Origin: Chrysemys picta bellii
Taxonomy: Eukaryota; Chordata; Testudines; Emydidae
Direction: 5' to 3'
DNA length: 64,000 nt
Assembly: GCF_011386835.1 (NCBI RefSeq)
Contig: NC_088797.1
Location: 62,397,587-62,461,586 of the forward strand
The notes beneath the pieces were generated by a model. That model saw only the letters and a list, made by a program, of their open reading frames with translations, did not search any database and was not told the origin of the DNA. This document shows, piece by piece, positions 34,121-46,891 of the stretch; position 1 is the stretch's first letter; each line of letters opens with the position of its first letter. Position numbers and translations under genes: made by a program.

Positions 34121-35859
34121 GATTTATAATGTTTGTTTTGGATATAATTACAACATCCCTGTAATGTTTTTTACCCTTAGGGTACTGACACATACTATCA
34201 TACTTAAATCCATCTTAATGCATTTTTTCTAAGAATTGTATATTCATTGTTGTTATTATTTACATAACACACAAGTCTATACATTTTAAAGCCAAAAGAA
34301 ATAGACAGGTCCTTCCCTGGAGAACTGAGCAACATACTGACAAATGGGAAAACAACCCAAAATATGTTTTAATTATTATTGGGCTAAATTTCCTCCCCAA
34401 TCTCCTTTCTTTATATTTTTTTTTACTTAAAAACTGTAAAACAACCCCCTAGCCTTCTTCTTTATTACTGTGTCTGGCTTTCTACCTAAGGCCTTTGGAA
34501 AAGGTAGCAAGCCCAATATTCAATATTACGTATTTGTCATTAAAGCAATACACCCTAACAAAAGTATGTTTTTTGATTTGCCTCCTTTACACTGTGCAAA
34601 ACAACCGGGTTTCAGATGCTGTTCCAAAAAGTCTGTTCCCATTGCAGCTAAATAGATTCCTGTTTTCACGTATATATTGAGATTCCTTAGAGGGGGCAGG
34701 GCAAGAGAGCAACCAGAGGTCAAGTGCATAACTGTTTGTAGATGGTTAATTAGCACGACAGAGAATGATGCTTGTGGTTTTTCAGTACAATATTTTAAGG
34801 TTTAAACTTGCTTCGCTGGGAGGTTTGCAACTGATTTCAGTGGGGGCAAGATGGGTCCTATAGGGCTGAATTCCCCTTTCCTCACAGAGACTCTCCTCCT
34901 CAGCTGAGCTAATCTTTCGCAAAAAAACCTAAACTAGATATAATTTGCCTGCTTTCAAGTTTTGTTCCACACCTAGATCTCGGCCCAGGCTTGAGGAAAG
35001 CTTTCAGCGAATCCCAGCCAAGTATGCACAAGCGGCTTATTTCCCCCAGAAAGCCAACGTCCAGGAAGGATTTATAGCTGTGAGCCCAGACCGTGCAAAA
35101 CCTTGGCTTTGGCTCTGCGTGGGTTTCGCTTTGGGGTTTCAGGGCTATTGAGTTTTCAGGCTTCTTCAATGGACCAAAACTAGAAAAAAAAGGTTGATTA
35201 GCCCCCATGCAAACAGAAACCAGCCAGGTTTGCACATACTATATTTTCCCCCCGACAGGACCCCTCCCTCATTCAGTGCACAGGACGGACGGGCTCTGGG
35301 GATAATCAAGGTTGTGTTGTGATGGAGACTGTTTCCAGGACCTCTGCTTCCTCTGTTACAGCAGTGGGAAGGTGTGTACTATTTGTAGTACTGGGGCCAG
35401 CGGGTCGAGGCGGCCTGCCCATCAGTAAAGGCCACAGTGCTAAGCTCAATGCCCCCCAGGGGAGAGCCAGGCATGGAAGGAGAGCAGAGTATTGGACTGG
35501 AGATCTGGCAGCCTGTGTTTGAGACAAGAAGATGGAGCTGCTAAGCACTCTGGCTTGTTCCATGACATCTGATGCACACTTTTTTCTTTGGTCTCTTGTC
35601 AAGCTCAAAGCTGGGGGCAGTGCACTGCCTCCTCTGGACTCTGGAAATGGGCATGCACCAAAGCTGCAGTGCAAACCCCTGCAAATCATAGGGAAATTCA
35701 GACCCAGAAACAAACTTCCCAGCCATCTTCCAGATGTATCATCAGCAGACCAGCAAGTGAAGGTGTAATACACTGGCCAGTCTGTATGTGTCCTACTGCC
35801 CTCTAGTGACTGGAGACTAGAGAAGCTTGAATTTATGTTTGAAAAAATGCCACAAAAAT

Positions 35860-36085
35860 GTATTCCACTGTTTGCAGTGTTGTTGAAGTCATGTCGGTCC
35901 CTGGATGCGAGAGAGACAAGGTGGGGGAGGTAATATCTTTTATTGGACCAACTTCTGTTGGGGGCAGGGACAAATTGCTCTGGTTGTCTTCCCCAGACCA
36001 AGAGCTCCGTGAAGCTTAAAAGCCTGTCCCTTCCTCCAACAGAAGTTGGTCCAGGAAAAAATATGAACTCACCCACCTTGCTGCT
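35860..36085. mobile_element. Penelope-like insertion with inverted ends (second subfamily)
   Basis: CACAAAAAT occurs directly at both sides (35851-35859 and 36086-36094). The left arm holds GTTGTTGAAGTC...GAGAGAGACAAGGTGG...TTTTATTGGACCAACTTCTG; the right arm holds its inverse (CCAACAGAAGTTGGTCC... CACCCACCTTG). Centre: AAGAGCTCCGTGAAGCTTAA, a decayed stem of the hammerhead-like region. Confidence 0.62.
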
Positions 36086-36518
36086 CACAAAAATATGTAT
36101 AAGTCTGGAGAGGCAACCAGCCCATTCCACTGGGGTTTGAAAGGTTTCTGATTTTTGTTCCTCAGAAGTTTTCAGGTTTTTGTTTTATTTATGAAAATTG
36201 AAATGTTTTAAGAATATTATTAACATTTTGAAATAAAAAATATTCATTTTTGAAATTAGCTTTTGAAAAAAAAGCCATGTAACTAAGCTTCCCAGCCAAA
36301 ATTGCCAATGGGGAAAAAAACTAAAACAAGCAAACAAAACAAAAACACCTGCAGTGCAACAACTGAAAATGGGAAAACAACCAGAGAAGAAAAAACGAAA
36401 AGACATTTTTGTCAAAAAATGGAAACAATTGAGAAAATCATTCATGAAAATGTCTCTGTTAAAATAAATTGCCCAATTTCAGTAAAAATGTTTTTCAAAT
36501 GAAAATGTTTGACCATTT

Positions 36519-37510
36519 CATAGATTCCAAGGCCAGAAGGGACCATTGTGATCATCTAGTTGGAGCTCCTGGTCTGACCTCCTAGATAACACAGACCGGA
36601 GAACTTCCCCACAATAATTCCTGGAACAGATCTTTTAGAAAAACAGCCAATCTTAGTTTTAAAATTGTCAGCAATGAAGAACCCACCACGACACTTGGTA
36701 AAATTTCCAGTGGTTAATTACTCTGTTATAAATTTACATCTTTTTTCCACTCTGAATTTGTCTAGATTCAATTTTCAGCCATTGGATCATGTTAGACCTT
36801 TCTCCGCTAGATAAAAGAGTCTATTATTAAATATTTGTTCCCCATGTATATACTTATAAACTGTAATCAAGTCACCCCTTCTCTTTGTTAAGCTAAATAG
36901 ATTAAGCACTTTGAGTCTATCATGATCAGGCAGGTTTTCTAATCCTCTAGTCATTCTCATGGCTCTTCTCTGAACCCTCTACAATTTATCATCATCCTTC
37001 TTGAATTGTGGGCACCAGAACTGGACACAAGATTCCAGCAGCAGTGGCCCCAGTGCCAAATACAGAGATAAAATCACCTCTTTACTCCTACTTGAGTATC
37101 CCCTTTTTGTGCATCCCAGGACTGCATTAGCCCTTTTGGCCACAGTGTCATGCTGGGAGCTCATGTTCAGCTGATTAACCCCCATGACCCCCAAATCTTT
37201 TTCAGAGTCACTACTTCCCATAGAGTTCCCCAGCCTGTAAGTTTGGCCTACGGTCTGTGTTCCCAGATGTGCACATTTACATTTAGCTGAACTCAAACAC
37301 ATATTGTTTGCTTGCGCCCAGTTTACCAAGCCACCCAGATCGCTCTGTATCAGTGAGCTGTCCTCTTCATTATTGGCCACTTCTCCAATTTTTGTGTCAT
37401 CTGTAAACTGGATCAGTGATGACTTTATGTTTTCTTCCAAGTCACGGATAAAGCGTTGACTAGCATAGGGCCAAGATCTGATCCCTGTGGGAGATTTATA
37501 CTGGAGGCCA
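36519..37510 (-). mobile_element. CR1 LINE fragment with C-terminal RT remnant
   Basis: The 3' UTR (36519 onward) is followed on the minus strand by a 153-codon open piece (37440-36979). It contains FTDDTKIGE (FADD box with one change), SEKDLGVMG, AKRANAVLGC and SCVQFWCPQFKK, the conserved end of CR1 RT. Upstream text to 37510 shows the antisense of the [10 protein letters not shown] block. Pseudogene remnant, 5' truncated. Confidence 0.82.
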
Positions 37511-40124
37511 TCAACAGTTAAAAGCTAATAGAGATTTTCCTTCAGCTTTAGTGCTGGAGACATGTTCCTAGAGCCAGAAGGCCTGAGTCAGTTCTCAGTG
37601 CTGCCTGCATGTACTGTAGCCAGTGACCAGGGTGTCTGCACAAGACAGTCAGTACGTGAGAGAGGCAGAGGGAATGAGGGGAGTTGTTGGCTCCCCCTAG
37701 AGGCAGGATAGGGAACCCTTCCTGCTTCTCATCTCTGGGGAGTTGAGAGCTTGTGGTTGAGGGGCGGGGTGTCAGATTCAGCGTTTCAATTCACAGAGGG
37801 CCACACTCTGATCCCACACAGACACATATCCCACCCCTAGAGCAAGGGGCCCCAAATTCCGAACAAAACTCATGAATCCAGAGGTCGGCCAGAGCCACAA
37901 AGTGCAGACCTAGCTCTGAGTTTTCCCAGACACTGGGGTGTTCGGCTCTGGGAACTCAGCCACAATGGTTAGAGGCACAGGGGCCAGCTGCAAAGTTTGG
38001 CCATGAGTGTGACCTTCCCTGCAGCTCAGGAGGGGCAGCTTGGATCCAGGGCTTTGGTTGGAGCCCATCTCTAGTTGATGCCGTGCAAATCCCCCAGCAT
38101 GGGATGGGCCTGACAGCAGCCCAGGTTGATTCACATGGCCCCAAACCTCCCCAGACCTGTGACAAACCTGAGCTGAATTTCAAAATGTGATTAATGCCCA
38201 AGAAAGGTGAGTTTGTGAGTTTTGTGCTCAGTGTCACCTTGTCTCCCCTGTGCTCTGTCTCCTGCCAACATCCTCCTTAGCACTGAGTCCTTGGCTCCCT
38301 CACAGCCATCCTGCGCTCAGTGTACCCATTATCCCTCAGGTGGGGAGTGGAGCCTCTTGCAGGGTGGGAGGAAATGCTGCATTGTCTACGCCCTCCCTGG
38401 AGCACAGTCTGTGCCAGGTACAGCAGCCCAGAGCCAGCTGGCACCAACAGGAGCTAGGGCAGGGCAGAGACAAAGAATGGTTTGGGCCAGAATAGAGCGG
38501 GGTGGCATTTTTAAGCAAAACAAAGCAGCTTCAGCGACATCAAAACCCTTCACAGATCCACGTTGATTTCACCAATTTGTTCACTGTGGGGGGAAAATAC
38601 TGGAACGTTTAGCTTCAACATTTCCACAATGAAACTTTTCCATCTGGGGGGGTTGAAATGACCTTTCAGTTCAAAATGTCCTGGAATTTTATTAAAAAAA
38701 AATTCAAAACCATTAAAACCCTCTGACATTGGATAACGCTTCTGTTTTGTCAAAATGAAGCAAATGATTCATTCTGTTGCACCTGGAATTAATCCCCCCT
38801 CCCCAAGTTTTTGGTTCATTGAAAATTTCCACATTTTTTGTTTCTGTCCAACCTGGCACAATTTTTTTTCAACTTTTCAAAACTGCCAAAGAACCAAAAA
38901 ATTCTGTGATTCCCCCAGCTCTAGGAGAGAGCAGCACAGAATAAAAAACATAAGGAGGGTTTGGCTTAGGGAAAGAGAGCAGACCCCTTTCTCTTTTTCC
39001 TCCCACTAGCCATAGGGCAAGCAAAGTTGGGGATCACATCTCTGGGGAGAGGGAAAGCATTATTACTCCCAGAAGTTGCTCCTCTGTTCACATTAGCTAA
39101 ATCTAAGTACAGGGCTGTGATACGTATGTTATATGCCAGGAGAAAGGAATTAGCACCCAATTATTGTATACACTAAGTACCAGAGGGACCAATGAGGCAG
39201 ACAATGTAAATATGATCTATTTTTCAAATCACTTTCAGCAAAACTTGTGGTCAAGGCTGCAAGCAGCTGTATGAATCTCAGACTGACACAGGATTAGGAC
39301 AATAGTTTGTTTACTGGGGTGGAAATATTTCATCTGCTTGAAATGTTCTGACATTAGACAGCCAAAGTTGCCAGATGGTAGAAATGTTTCCTTTGCAATA
39401 AACAATTATTAACGTCACTTAACATTCGAGTCAGTCATACACTAGTTACATGCGTGTCTTATAGCACTGCCCACCAGTGAACCCCCTTGGCAGACCTCAT
39501 CCTCGCATCGAGGGATAGCAGAAGGATAGCATTGAGTTCATTGGGTATGGAGTAGCAAGGGCCAAAGCCTGCCACCTTCTTACCCACAAAAGTAATTTCT
39601 ACTCACATTAGTAACCCAGTTGACTTGCTGATGTAACTAATGACTATTTGCATGAGTTAGGTCAGCGTCAGCTCCTGAAATTTTGCATGGCCCGGGGGGA
39701 ATTCTGCATAGAGATAAAGCCGAGAGGTACAAAGACAGGAATATATTATTCCAAAGGGCATGAAAACAGAAGGCCAACTCCTCATCTGGGATAGATCAGT
39801 GTGTAGCTCTGTCAATGGGGCTACAATGGTCACAGTACTGGGCATCTTTCCTTTATGCTGTAGCATATCTTCCTAATTTCTCCAAAATTTGCATTTGATG
39901 ATAAATCTTAGGCCACTCTACTTATACTGTATATTGGTACTAATGGTTACAAATTCAAATACTAGTAAAATCATAATGGATAATAACATCGTATAGTTAT
40001 ACAGCGTCTTGTACCCCTCTGCAGCCCAAACTGCTTACAAAACTTAAACCAACAGAAAAGTACCCCAAAGAGTCACTCAGTCACAGACCCTTGGGGATGG
40101 AGAAGAATGGTGAGGTCATCTAGT

Positions 40125-40960
40125 CATAGACTCACAGACTTTAAGGTCAGAAGGGATCATTATGATCATCTAGTCTGACCTCCTGCACAATGCAGGCCAC
40201 AGAATCTCACCCACCCACTCCTGTAACAAACCCCTAACCTATGTCTGAGCTACTGAAGTCCTCAAATCGTGGTTTAAAGACCTCAAGGTGCAGAGAATCC
40301 TCCAGCACTGCAGAGGAAGGCGAAAAACCTCCAGGGCCTCTGCCAATCTGCCCTGGAGGAAAATTCCTTCCCGACCCCAAATATGGCGATCAGTTAAACC
40401 CTGAGCATGTGGGCAAGACTCACCAGCCAGCACCCAGGAAAGAATTCTCTGTAGTAACTCAGATCCCACCCCACCTAACATCCCATCACTGGCCATTGGG
40501 CATATTTACCTGCTAATAATCAAAAATCAATTAATTGCCAAAATTAGGCTATCCCATCATACCATCCCCTACATAAACTTATCAAGCTTAGTCTTGAAGC
40601 CAGATACATTGGCATACAGGTTAGTTCCTTATTGAAGATTCATTACTATTTTGTCCAGGCTGGTTTAAAATGTCTCGGGACACTTGGCTTCTCCCTCTTC
40701 CATGCAGTGCTATTCCACAGTCCAATAGAGCTCACCGTCAAGAAGGTTGTCCTTATACTCAGCCTAATTTTCTTGATCCCGTGACTCCTAACTACCCTAC
40801 CCTAATAATTCCTCTCCCTGGACTTTTATGTTTCTCCTTAGGAATCACTCAGCCGAGCTATAGATGTATCGGTCATTTCATTTCCCCACTTAGGTCACTC
40901 CCTCCAGCCAGCCCCCCAAAATTGGTATTGTTCCTGCTGTATCTCAGTGTATAAACACAG
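40125..40960 (-). mobile_element. CR1 LINE fragment, long-3'-UTR subfamily
   Basis: Begins ACTCACAGACTTTAAGGTCA, has ATCTAGTCTGACCTCCTGCA, then a UTR with CTGGAGGAAAATTCCTTCCC and TTCCACAGTCCAATAGAGCT. No RT open frame is left. Confidence 0.72.
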
Positions 40961-41456
40961 ACAGACCATTTCTAGCATTCATAACGATGTTACTTGATCA
41001 TCAGGTTTTAGTTTGCACTGTTGTTGTAGTCGGGTCAGTCCCAGGATATGAGAGAGACAAAGTGGGTGAGGTAAAATCTTTTATTGGCCCAACTTTCTTT
41101 TGATGAAGGAGAGATGCTTTTGAGCTACACAGAGCTCTTTTTCCAGTCTGGGAAAAGTCTTAGAGTGTCACAGCTAAATACAAGGTTGAACAGATAGTTT
41201 AGCATAAGGAATTAGCCCATATTCTAAGAGACCATTCAAGGTGAAGTAGCTGGTTAAGACCTCAGTAGTCATAGGACAAAAAGGTGGTTAGTGGGTTACA
41301 GATTGTTGTAATGAGCCATAAATCCAGTGTCTCTGTTCAGTCCATGAGTTTTAGTGTCTAGCAAAGTTATGAATTGAAGCTCCCAGACTCGTCTTTTGAA
41401 AGCGTTGTGTAGGTTTCCTTTGAGGCTGAAGACTGATTGTCTATCTCACTAATACC

Positions 41457-41562
41457 TGACAGGGATGGTCTAGATCATATTTAGTCCTGCCATGAGTGCA
41501 GGGGACTGGACTAGAAGATCTCTTGGGGTCCCTTCTAGTCCTACGATTCTATGATCTAGAGT
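41457..41562 (+). mobile_element. CR1 3' tail inserted in the Penelope-like element
   Basis: Forward CR1 end: CAGGGATGGTCTAGATCATA, GGGGACTGGACTAGAAGATC, then ATTCTATGAT. It interrupts the middle of the 41010-42107 element. Confidence 0.75.
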
Positions 41563-41761
41563 GGTCGCTTTGTGAGAAGTGTTCACCCACAGGTGATGGG
41601 GTGTTTTTGTTTTTTATCAGCTCATTACAACAATGTGTAACCCACTAACCCCCTTTTTGTCCTGTGACTGCAGGGGTATTAATGGGTCACTTCACCTTCA
41701 ATGGTCCTTTAGAATATGTGCTAACTACTTATGCTAAACTATCTGTTTGAACTTGTATTTA

Positions 41762-41993
41762 GGCTATGTCTACACTATGGATCTTAGAGCGGCACCACTG
41801 TACAATGTAAGGTCTTCCATCTAGCCGCTCTACGCCAACAGGAGAGAGCTCTCCCACTGGCATAATTAAACTACCCCCAACGAGCAGCAGTAGCTTTGTT
41901 GGCAGGAGAGCGTCTCCCACTGTCATAGCGCTGTCCACTCCAGCATTTTTGTTGGTGAAACTTACATCGGTCAGTGCTAGTGTAGACAAAGCC
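41762..41993. mobile_element. PIF/Harbinger-type MITE, 232 bp
   Basis: Ends GGCTATGTCTACACTA and TAGTGTAGACAAAGCC, flanked by TTA (41759-41761 and 41994-41996), the target preferred by PIF/Harbinger transposases. It interrupts the right arm of the Penelope-like element at 41010-42107. Confidence 0.75.
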
Positions 41994-44334
41994 TTAGCTG
42001 TGTCACTCTAAGTACCTTTCCCAGACCTGGAGAAGAGCTCTGTGAAGCTCAGAAGCCTGTCTCTCTCACCAACAGAAGTTGGGCCTATAAAAAAATATTA
42101 TCCCACCCATCAGGTTTTTGTTGTTTTTACTTTTTAATTTGGCAAAGCACATACTGCACAGGAAGAACTAATCCATGATAAATGTCATGTTAAGAATCCA
42201 GAATGAAATAGGACCATGCAACTTTTGGGGGTCTTTTGTTTTTTCAGTGGGAAAAGTGTGGTTTTTTCCCCCCACCATGTAAAATTCCAAAATTGACAGA
42301 GGGATTTTGTTCAAAGTTTGCTAGAAAAAAATCACCTTTGGGCAGCAAAACAAGCATGGAAAATGCATCCCCAAAGATTAAAGTTTTAGGAACTTACAAA
42401 CCTCTGAAAAGAGGGAGTTAGAATGGAATCTGCTTTGCAAGCTTAATTTTAGGGGCTTTGGTCAGCTGAAAGTTGTTTCACTCAGAAAATCTGCATTCAC
42501 ATTATGACATCCCTGCTGCACTAGAAACCTCAGACTTGGCTTGTTTTGTACAACTTGTCGAGATCTAAACATAAAGCGTGTTTGAAGAATATTGGCTGGG
42601 GTTCTGCAAGTTTACATTTCTTTGGCATGTTCTCAGAAAAGGTACTTAACTCAGAACGTTTGCAGTCAAAAAACTGCAGAACTGCTCCGGCTAGAAACTT
42701 TAAACTAATCTCGTTTCTTGATCTAAACATTAAGTCATGTTTAAAGAACATCAACCCAGTGGCAGTGAATTAGTTGAGTAGGTGTTTAAAACTGGCATAC
42801 TTCCCAGCTATGTCCCATTCACAAAAGGGATATTTCAGTTGATTTACAATTGATTTTTTAAAACTTCGAGAAGCACATGCTGTACAAAAAGGGCTGCGAA
42901 GATTTAGGGCCAGCTGCTTGGCCCGCTCCAGCCCCTTTGTGCAGTTCCAGAAGCACAAAGAGGGTAGAAGTTTCTTAGATCTTAGATGCAGCTGGGAATG
43001 CCCAAGGGTGGAGAAGTGCATGGCAAGCATAGAGGTAACATAGCTGGTGTCTATATCACCCTGCTGTGATTCCCAGCATAGCAGAGAGTGTGTCAAGGGC
43101 AGGGAGGGAGTGTGGCATGCTCCGGCTGTTCTAGGCCGGGGGAATGTAACCCGCCGACATACAGGACAGCAACTCCATGCTCTAGGAGCCATGATTGCCT
43201 CTCTTGTACCCACTTCCCCCAACAGAAGTTACACGAGGCAGAGAATCTAGCCCTTAAAGCTCCTTTGTTTCTGTGCTATCCCCCATGGAAAAGAAACACC
43301 TCCGAGGAGGGCGATTATTTTTGTCCCAGTGTGAAAAGCCCCTTTTCCCACCCCTCCCAGCTCCAAAAAGCAGAAGGGTCAGACTTCAGTGAAAGGAAGC
43401 TAGGTGGAAATGGAGCACCGAAAATGTCAGCCCCAAGGGTGAACAGCTTGGAAAGTTAGGGGCTTCCGAAAACTATGATGGTCTAGCGTTATAATGGAGC
43501 CTGATTTGCAACCTTAGTTATAACAGGAGCCTGCTATAATAGCGCCAGGAAAACAAAACAAAACACAACCTTTGCTAAGCCAGAGGTAAGGCTGAGAGTG
43601 CATGAGTCACTTCTGGGTATAGACCCTTGCATGCTGGTGGTAGTCATTAAAAAGGCAAGTGTCAGAAACTTATGAAATTCAGAATGAAGGTTAACATTTA
43701 ATAGAAAGGCAAACATGTGACAGCCTGGAAAGGCTGGTTTGTAGGATTGGGTCCAGAATGCAAAATCAGTTTTAGGCCAAATCCCTTGCTCTGTGCCCAG
43801 GACAGAGTGTATAGGAGCCGCCTTTTCCCACTCGTCTGTCAAGAAGAAGAATGCACAGGGGCTCACCAGAAAGTCACCGTTGTGCTCTGCTTTGTTCCCT
43901 TGCAGGACATGTTCTCAGAGCAGCCACACTGCAAAAGCTCCATGCACCGGTGTTGTTAGGGATGTGTTTGTACTGGCCCGTTTTGCACAAGGGAGGCAGG
44001 TATATGATGGGCTCATAAACGCCAGGGTAAGGTCTTTGTTGGCATGATTTATAGCCTCGTTGGGTCTGTGGGGACGTATCGGTCTCTTTGCCAGTTCTCA
44101 GAGGCTGTCAAACAGGTGACCTTAAGTGGAAGCAGTGAAACAAAAGCCTTTTAGATCTCCCTCGGAAGGTAGCTTGTTCCTCTAATGCAAATGCCTTTGC
44201 CAGGTGGGCTGCCTGCAGCTGGGATGCAGGGGATAGAATGATTGTTTTAAAGGTCATAAAAGTCCCTCAAGTCCCGTCTTCACTTGCAAACGAAGCAGGT
44301 GGTAGATGCTTTCCCCACTGATGTGTGTAAGTGA

Positions 44335-44560
44335 CAGGGCCGGCTCCAGGCACCAGTGAAGGAAGCAGGTGCCTGGGGCGGCCAATAGAAAGGGGCGGCA
44401 CTCTGTCTGGTATTGGGGCGGCACGTCAGGGTCTTCTGCAGCACTTCGGCAGCGGGTCCTTCACTCCATCTCTTCTTCTTCGGCAGCACTTCGGCGGAAG
44501 CTCAACCGTTTTGTTTTTTTTCTGCCGCTTGGGGCAGCAAAAAAGCTGGAGCCGGCCGTG
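44335..44560. mobile_element. hAT-type MITE, 226 bp
   Basis: Ends CAGGGCCGGCTCCAG and CTGGAGCCGGCCGTG (one mismatch), flanked by a perfect 8-bp duplication GTAAGTGA (44327-44334 and 44561-44568). Internal CAGCACTTCGGC direct repeats (near 44440 and 44485). Confidence 0.92.
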
Positions 44561-45084
44561 GTAAGTGAGAGCCGAATCAAACCCACTCAGGGCTTGTCTA
44601 CACTAGCACAAAACCAGATGAATAGTGCTTCGCCTGGGCAGCTCCAGAGGTGGGAGAAGTCGAGTAGCCTGGGCCCAGTGAAGGTTGATATAACATGGCA
44701 GCAAAAGAGCCTGAGCCTTGTTTTTAATGTGTGGCTAATCACTGGGTTCATTCTTGGACAGATATCTGGTTAGAGGCTCACATGGCTACCACTACCATAC
44801 AACCTTCAGTCTGTGCATATACCCTGTCTTTAATGACCTGATCACATACTATTCCCTCCACAGGGCCTTGCTTCATTCAGTGCACAGAATGGATGGTGCT
44901 CAGGGGTACAGCAGCTGCTCAATGTTGCTTTTTATATCCTCCTCCTCCTCAATTGTGCAGTCCCTGCCTCATTCACCACCCACCATCTGCATCCGGCACA
45001 AAATACGTAATTATTCATGTCCACCTGGGTGGTTCTATTGGGCTTGTACCTGCAGGGTCTGAGCTCTTCATGGATATCCATGTA

Positions 45085-45195
45085 TTTATCCTCACATGCC
45101 CCTGGGAGGCAGGGCAGGGTTATTATTCCCCATTGCACAGATGGGCAACTGAGGCACAGAGACGTTGAGCACAACATTTGCAAAACTGTCTGCTA
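45085..45195 (-). mobile_element. MIR fragment, reverse orientation
   Basis: TTATTATTCCCCATTGCACA followed by GATGGGCAACTGAGGCACAG is reversed MIR sequence. Confidence 0.6.
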
Positions 45196-45239
45196 ATTCT
45201 GGGTGTCCAGCTTGAGTGACCCAGGGCCTGACTTTTCAG

Positions 45240-45475
45240 AGATGCATGCACACACACTCAGCACATTGCACACGCACACTGCACAGTACATGCATCTACA
45301 CACACACTGCACAGGACGTGCACACACACACATATACTGCACAGTACATGAATGCACACATACACACACACTGCACTATGCATTTAAGTGCAGTGCACAC
45401 TGCACACACACATACAACACAGCACAGCAAACAACATTTAATAGCAGTGTGCTTTAGACATTGCACACACACTGC
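45240..45475. repeat. CA-rich minisatellite
   Basis: Irregular repeats of CACACACACTGCACAGTACATG type, with CA dinucleotide runs. Confidence 0.7.
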
Positions 45476-46134
45476 ACTTACATGTTCCTCCTGGCTGCAT
45501 AGTGCTGAGCTAAAATTCTGATAGTACTAGACGAGTCAGTGACTGTATGACTCATGGTAGCTGAACCACACAGCACAGTATTATGTGTCTTGAATGACAC
45601 AATTACAGTTGTATGATACTTTTAATTGAGAAAATACGGACAAATACTTATGGAGTCATAGAGTTCAAGGCCAGAAGGGTCCATTCGATCCTCGATGGAT
45701 AGCATAGGCCAGAGGATTGAGCCCAGTAACTTGTGTTTGGCTAAAGCATCCTCCAGAAAGACTCCAGTCTGGATCCGAAGCCATCGAGAGATGGAGAAAC
45801 CACCAGTTCCCGAGGAGTTTGTTCCAGTGGTTAGTCACCCTCACTGGTAAACACTTGGGCCTTATTTCTAATTTGCACATGTCTGGCTTCAGTTTCCAGC
45901 CATGTGTTCTGCCTTTCTGTGCTAAATTAACTCCCCCTAGTATTTTCTCCCATGAAGTTACTCACACTGTAATCAAGTCACCCCTAGGATTGCCAACTTT
46001 CTAATCGCACAAAACTGAACACCCTTCCCCCACCCCTGCCCCAAGACCACACCCCTTCTCAGAGGCCCTGCCCCCACTCACTCCATCCCCCCTCCCTCCA
46101 TCACTCACTCTCCCCCACCATCACTCACTTTCAC

Positions 46135-46440
46135 TGGGCTGGGGTGCAGGAGGGGTTGAGGACTCCAGCTGGGGGTGCGGGCTCTGGGGTGGAGGTGAGG
46201 GATTGGGGTGCAGGATGTGGTTCAAGGTCCGGGCTCCAGGAGGGATTTTGGGAGCATGAGGGGGCTCAGGGCTGGGGAAGAGAGTTGGGGTGCAGGAGGG
46301 GGTGTGGGGTGCAGGCTCTGGGAGGGGGATCAGGGCTGGGGAAGGGTCTTGGGGTGCAGGCTCTGGGAGGGAGTTAGGGTGTGGGAGAGGTTCCGACCTG
46401 GGGCCGGCGGTTGAGGTGTGGGAGGGGGTTCGGTGTGTGG
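46135..46440. repeat. G-rich minisatellite inside the outer hAT
   Basis: Repeated GGGGTGCAGG, GGCTCTGGGAGGG and GGGCTGGGGAAG units in the body of the 45985-47300 element. Confidence 0.6.
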
Positions 46441-46891
46441 GCTCCAGCCAGGCGGCACTTACCTCAGGCGGCTTCCAGTCAGTAGTGCAGCGGGGCTAAG
46501 GCAGGCCCCCTGCCTGCCCTGGCTCCGTGTGGCTCCTGGAAGCAGTCGGCATGTCCGGCCTGGTTCCTAGGTGCAGGGGCGGCCATGCGGCTCTGCGCCT
46601 GCAAGCACCGCCCCCACAGCTCCAATTGGCTGTGGTTCCCAGCCAATGGGAGCTGCAGAGCCAGCACTCAGGGTGAGGGCAGTGCACAGAGCTTCCATGG
46701 CCGCCCATGTGCCTAGGAGCTGGACATGCTGGCCGCTTCCGGGAGCTGCGTAGAGGTAGGGCAGGCAGGGAGCCTGCCTTAGCCTTGCTGCACTGACGAC
46801 CAGACTTTTAACGCCCTGGTCAGCGGTGACCAGAGCAGCCAGGGTCCCTTTTTAACCTGGCATTTTGGTTGAAAACTGGATGCCTGGCAAC

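Larger units (their letters stand above)
41010..42107. mobile_element. Penelope-like element with inverted ends and nested insertions
   Basis: Bounded by a perfect 11-bp direct repeat, CATCAGGTTTT (40999-41009 and 42108-42118). Left arm from GTTGTTGTAGTCGGG and right arm ending CAGAAGTTGGGCC...TATCCCACCC are inverted relatives. Blocks such as AACCCACTAACC and TATGCTAAACTATCTGTT occur in opposite orientation in the two halves. It contains a CR1 tail (41457-41562) and a Harbinger MITE (41762-41993). No RT coding part remains. Confidence 0.72.

Noticed and set aside
35306..36130. 274-codon minus-strand open frame
   Set aside because: Part of it is translated Penelope-like repeat; no domain or splice context.
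44580..44700. Second Harbinger-type MITE (GGGCTTGTCTACACTAG)
   Set aside because: Only one terminal repeat is visible; no partner end or TTA pair found.
45240..45475. CRISPR-like array from regularly spaced CACACTGCACAG repeats
   Set aside because: Vertebrate CA minisatellite with irregular spacing and no unique spacers.
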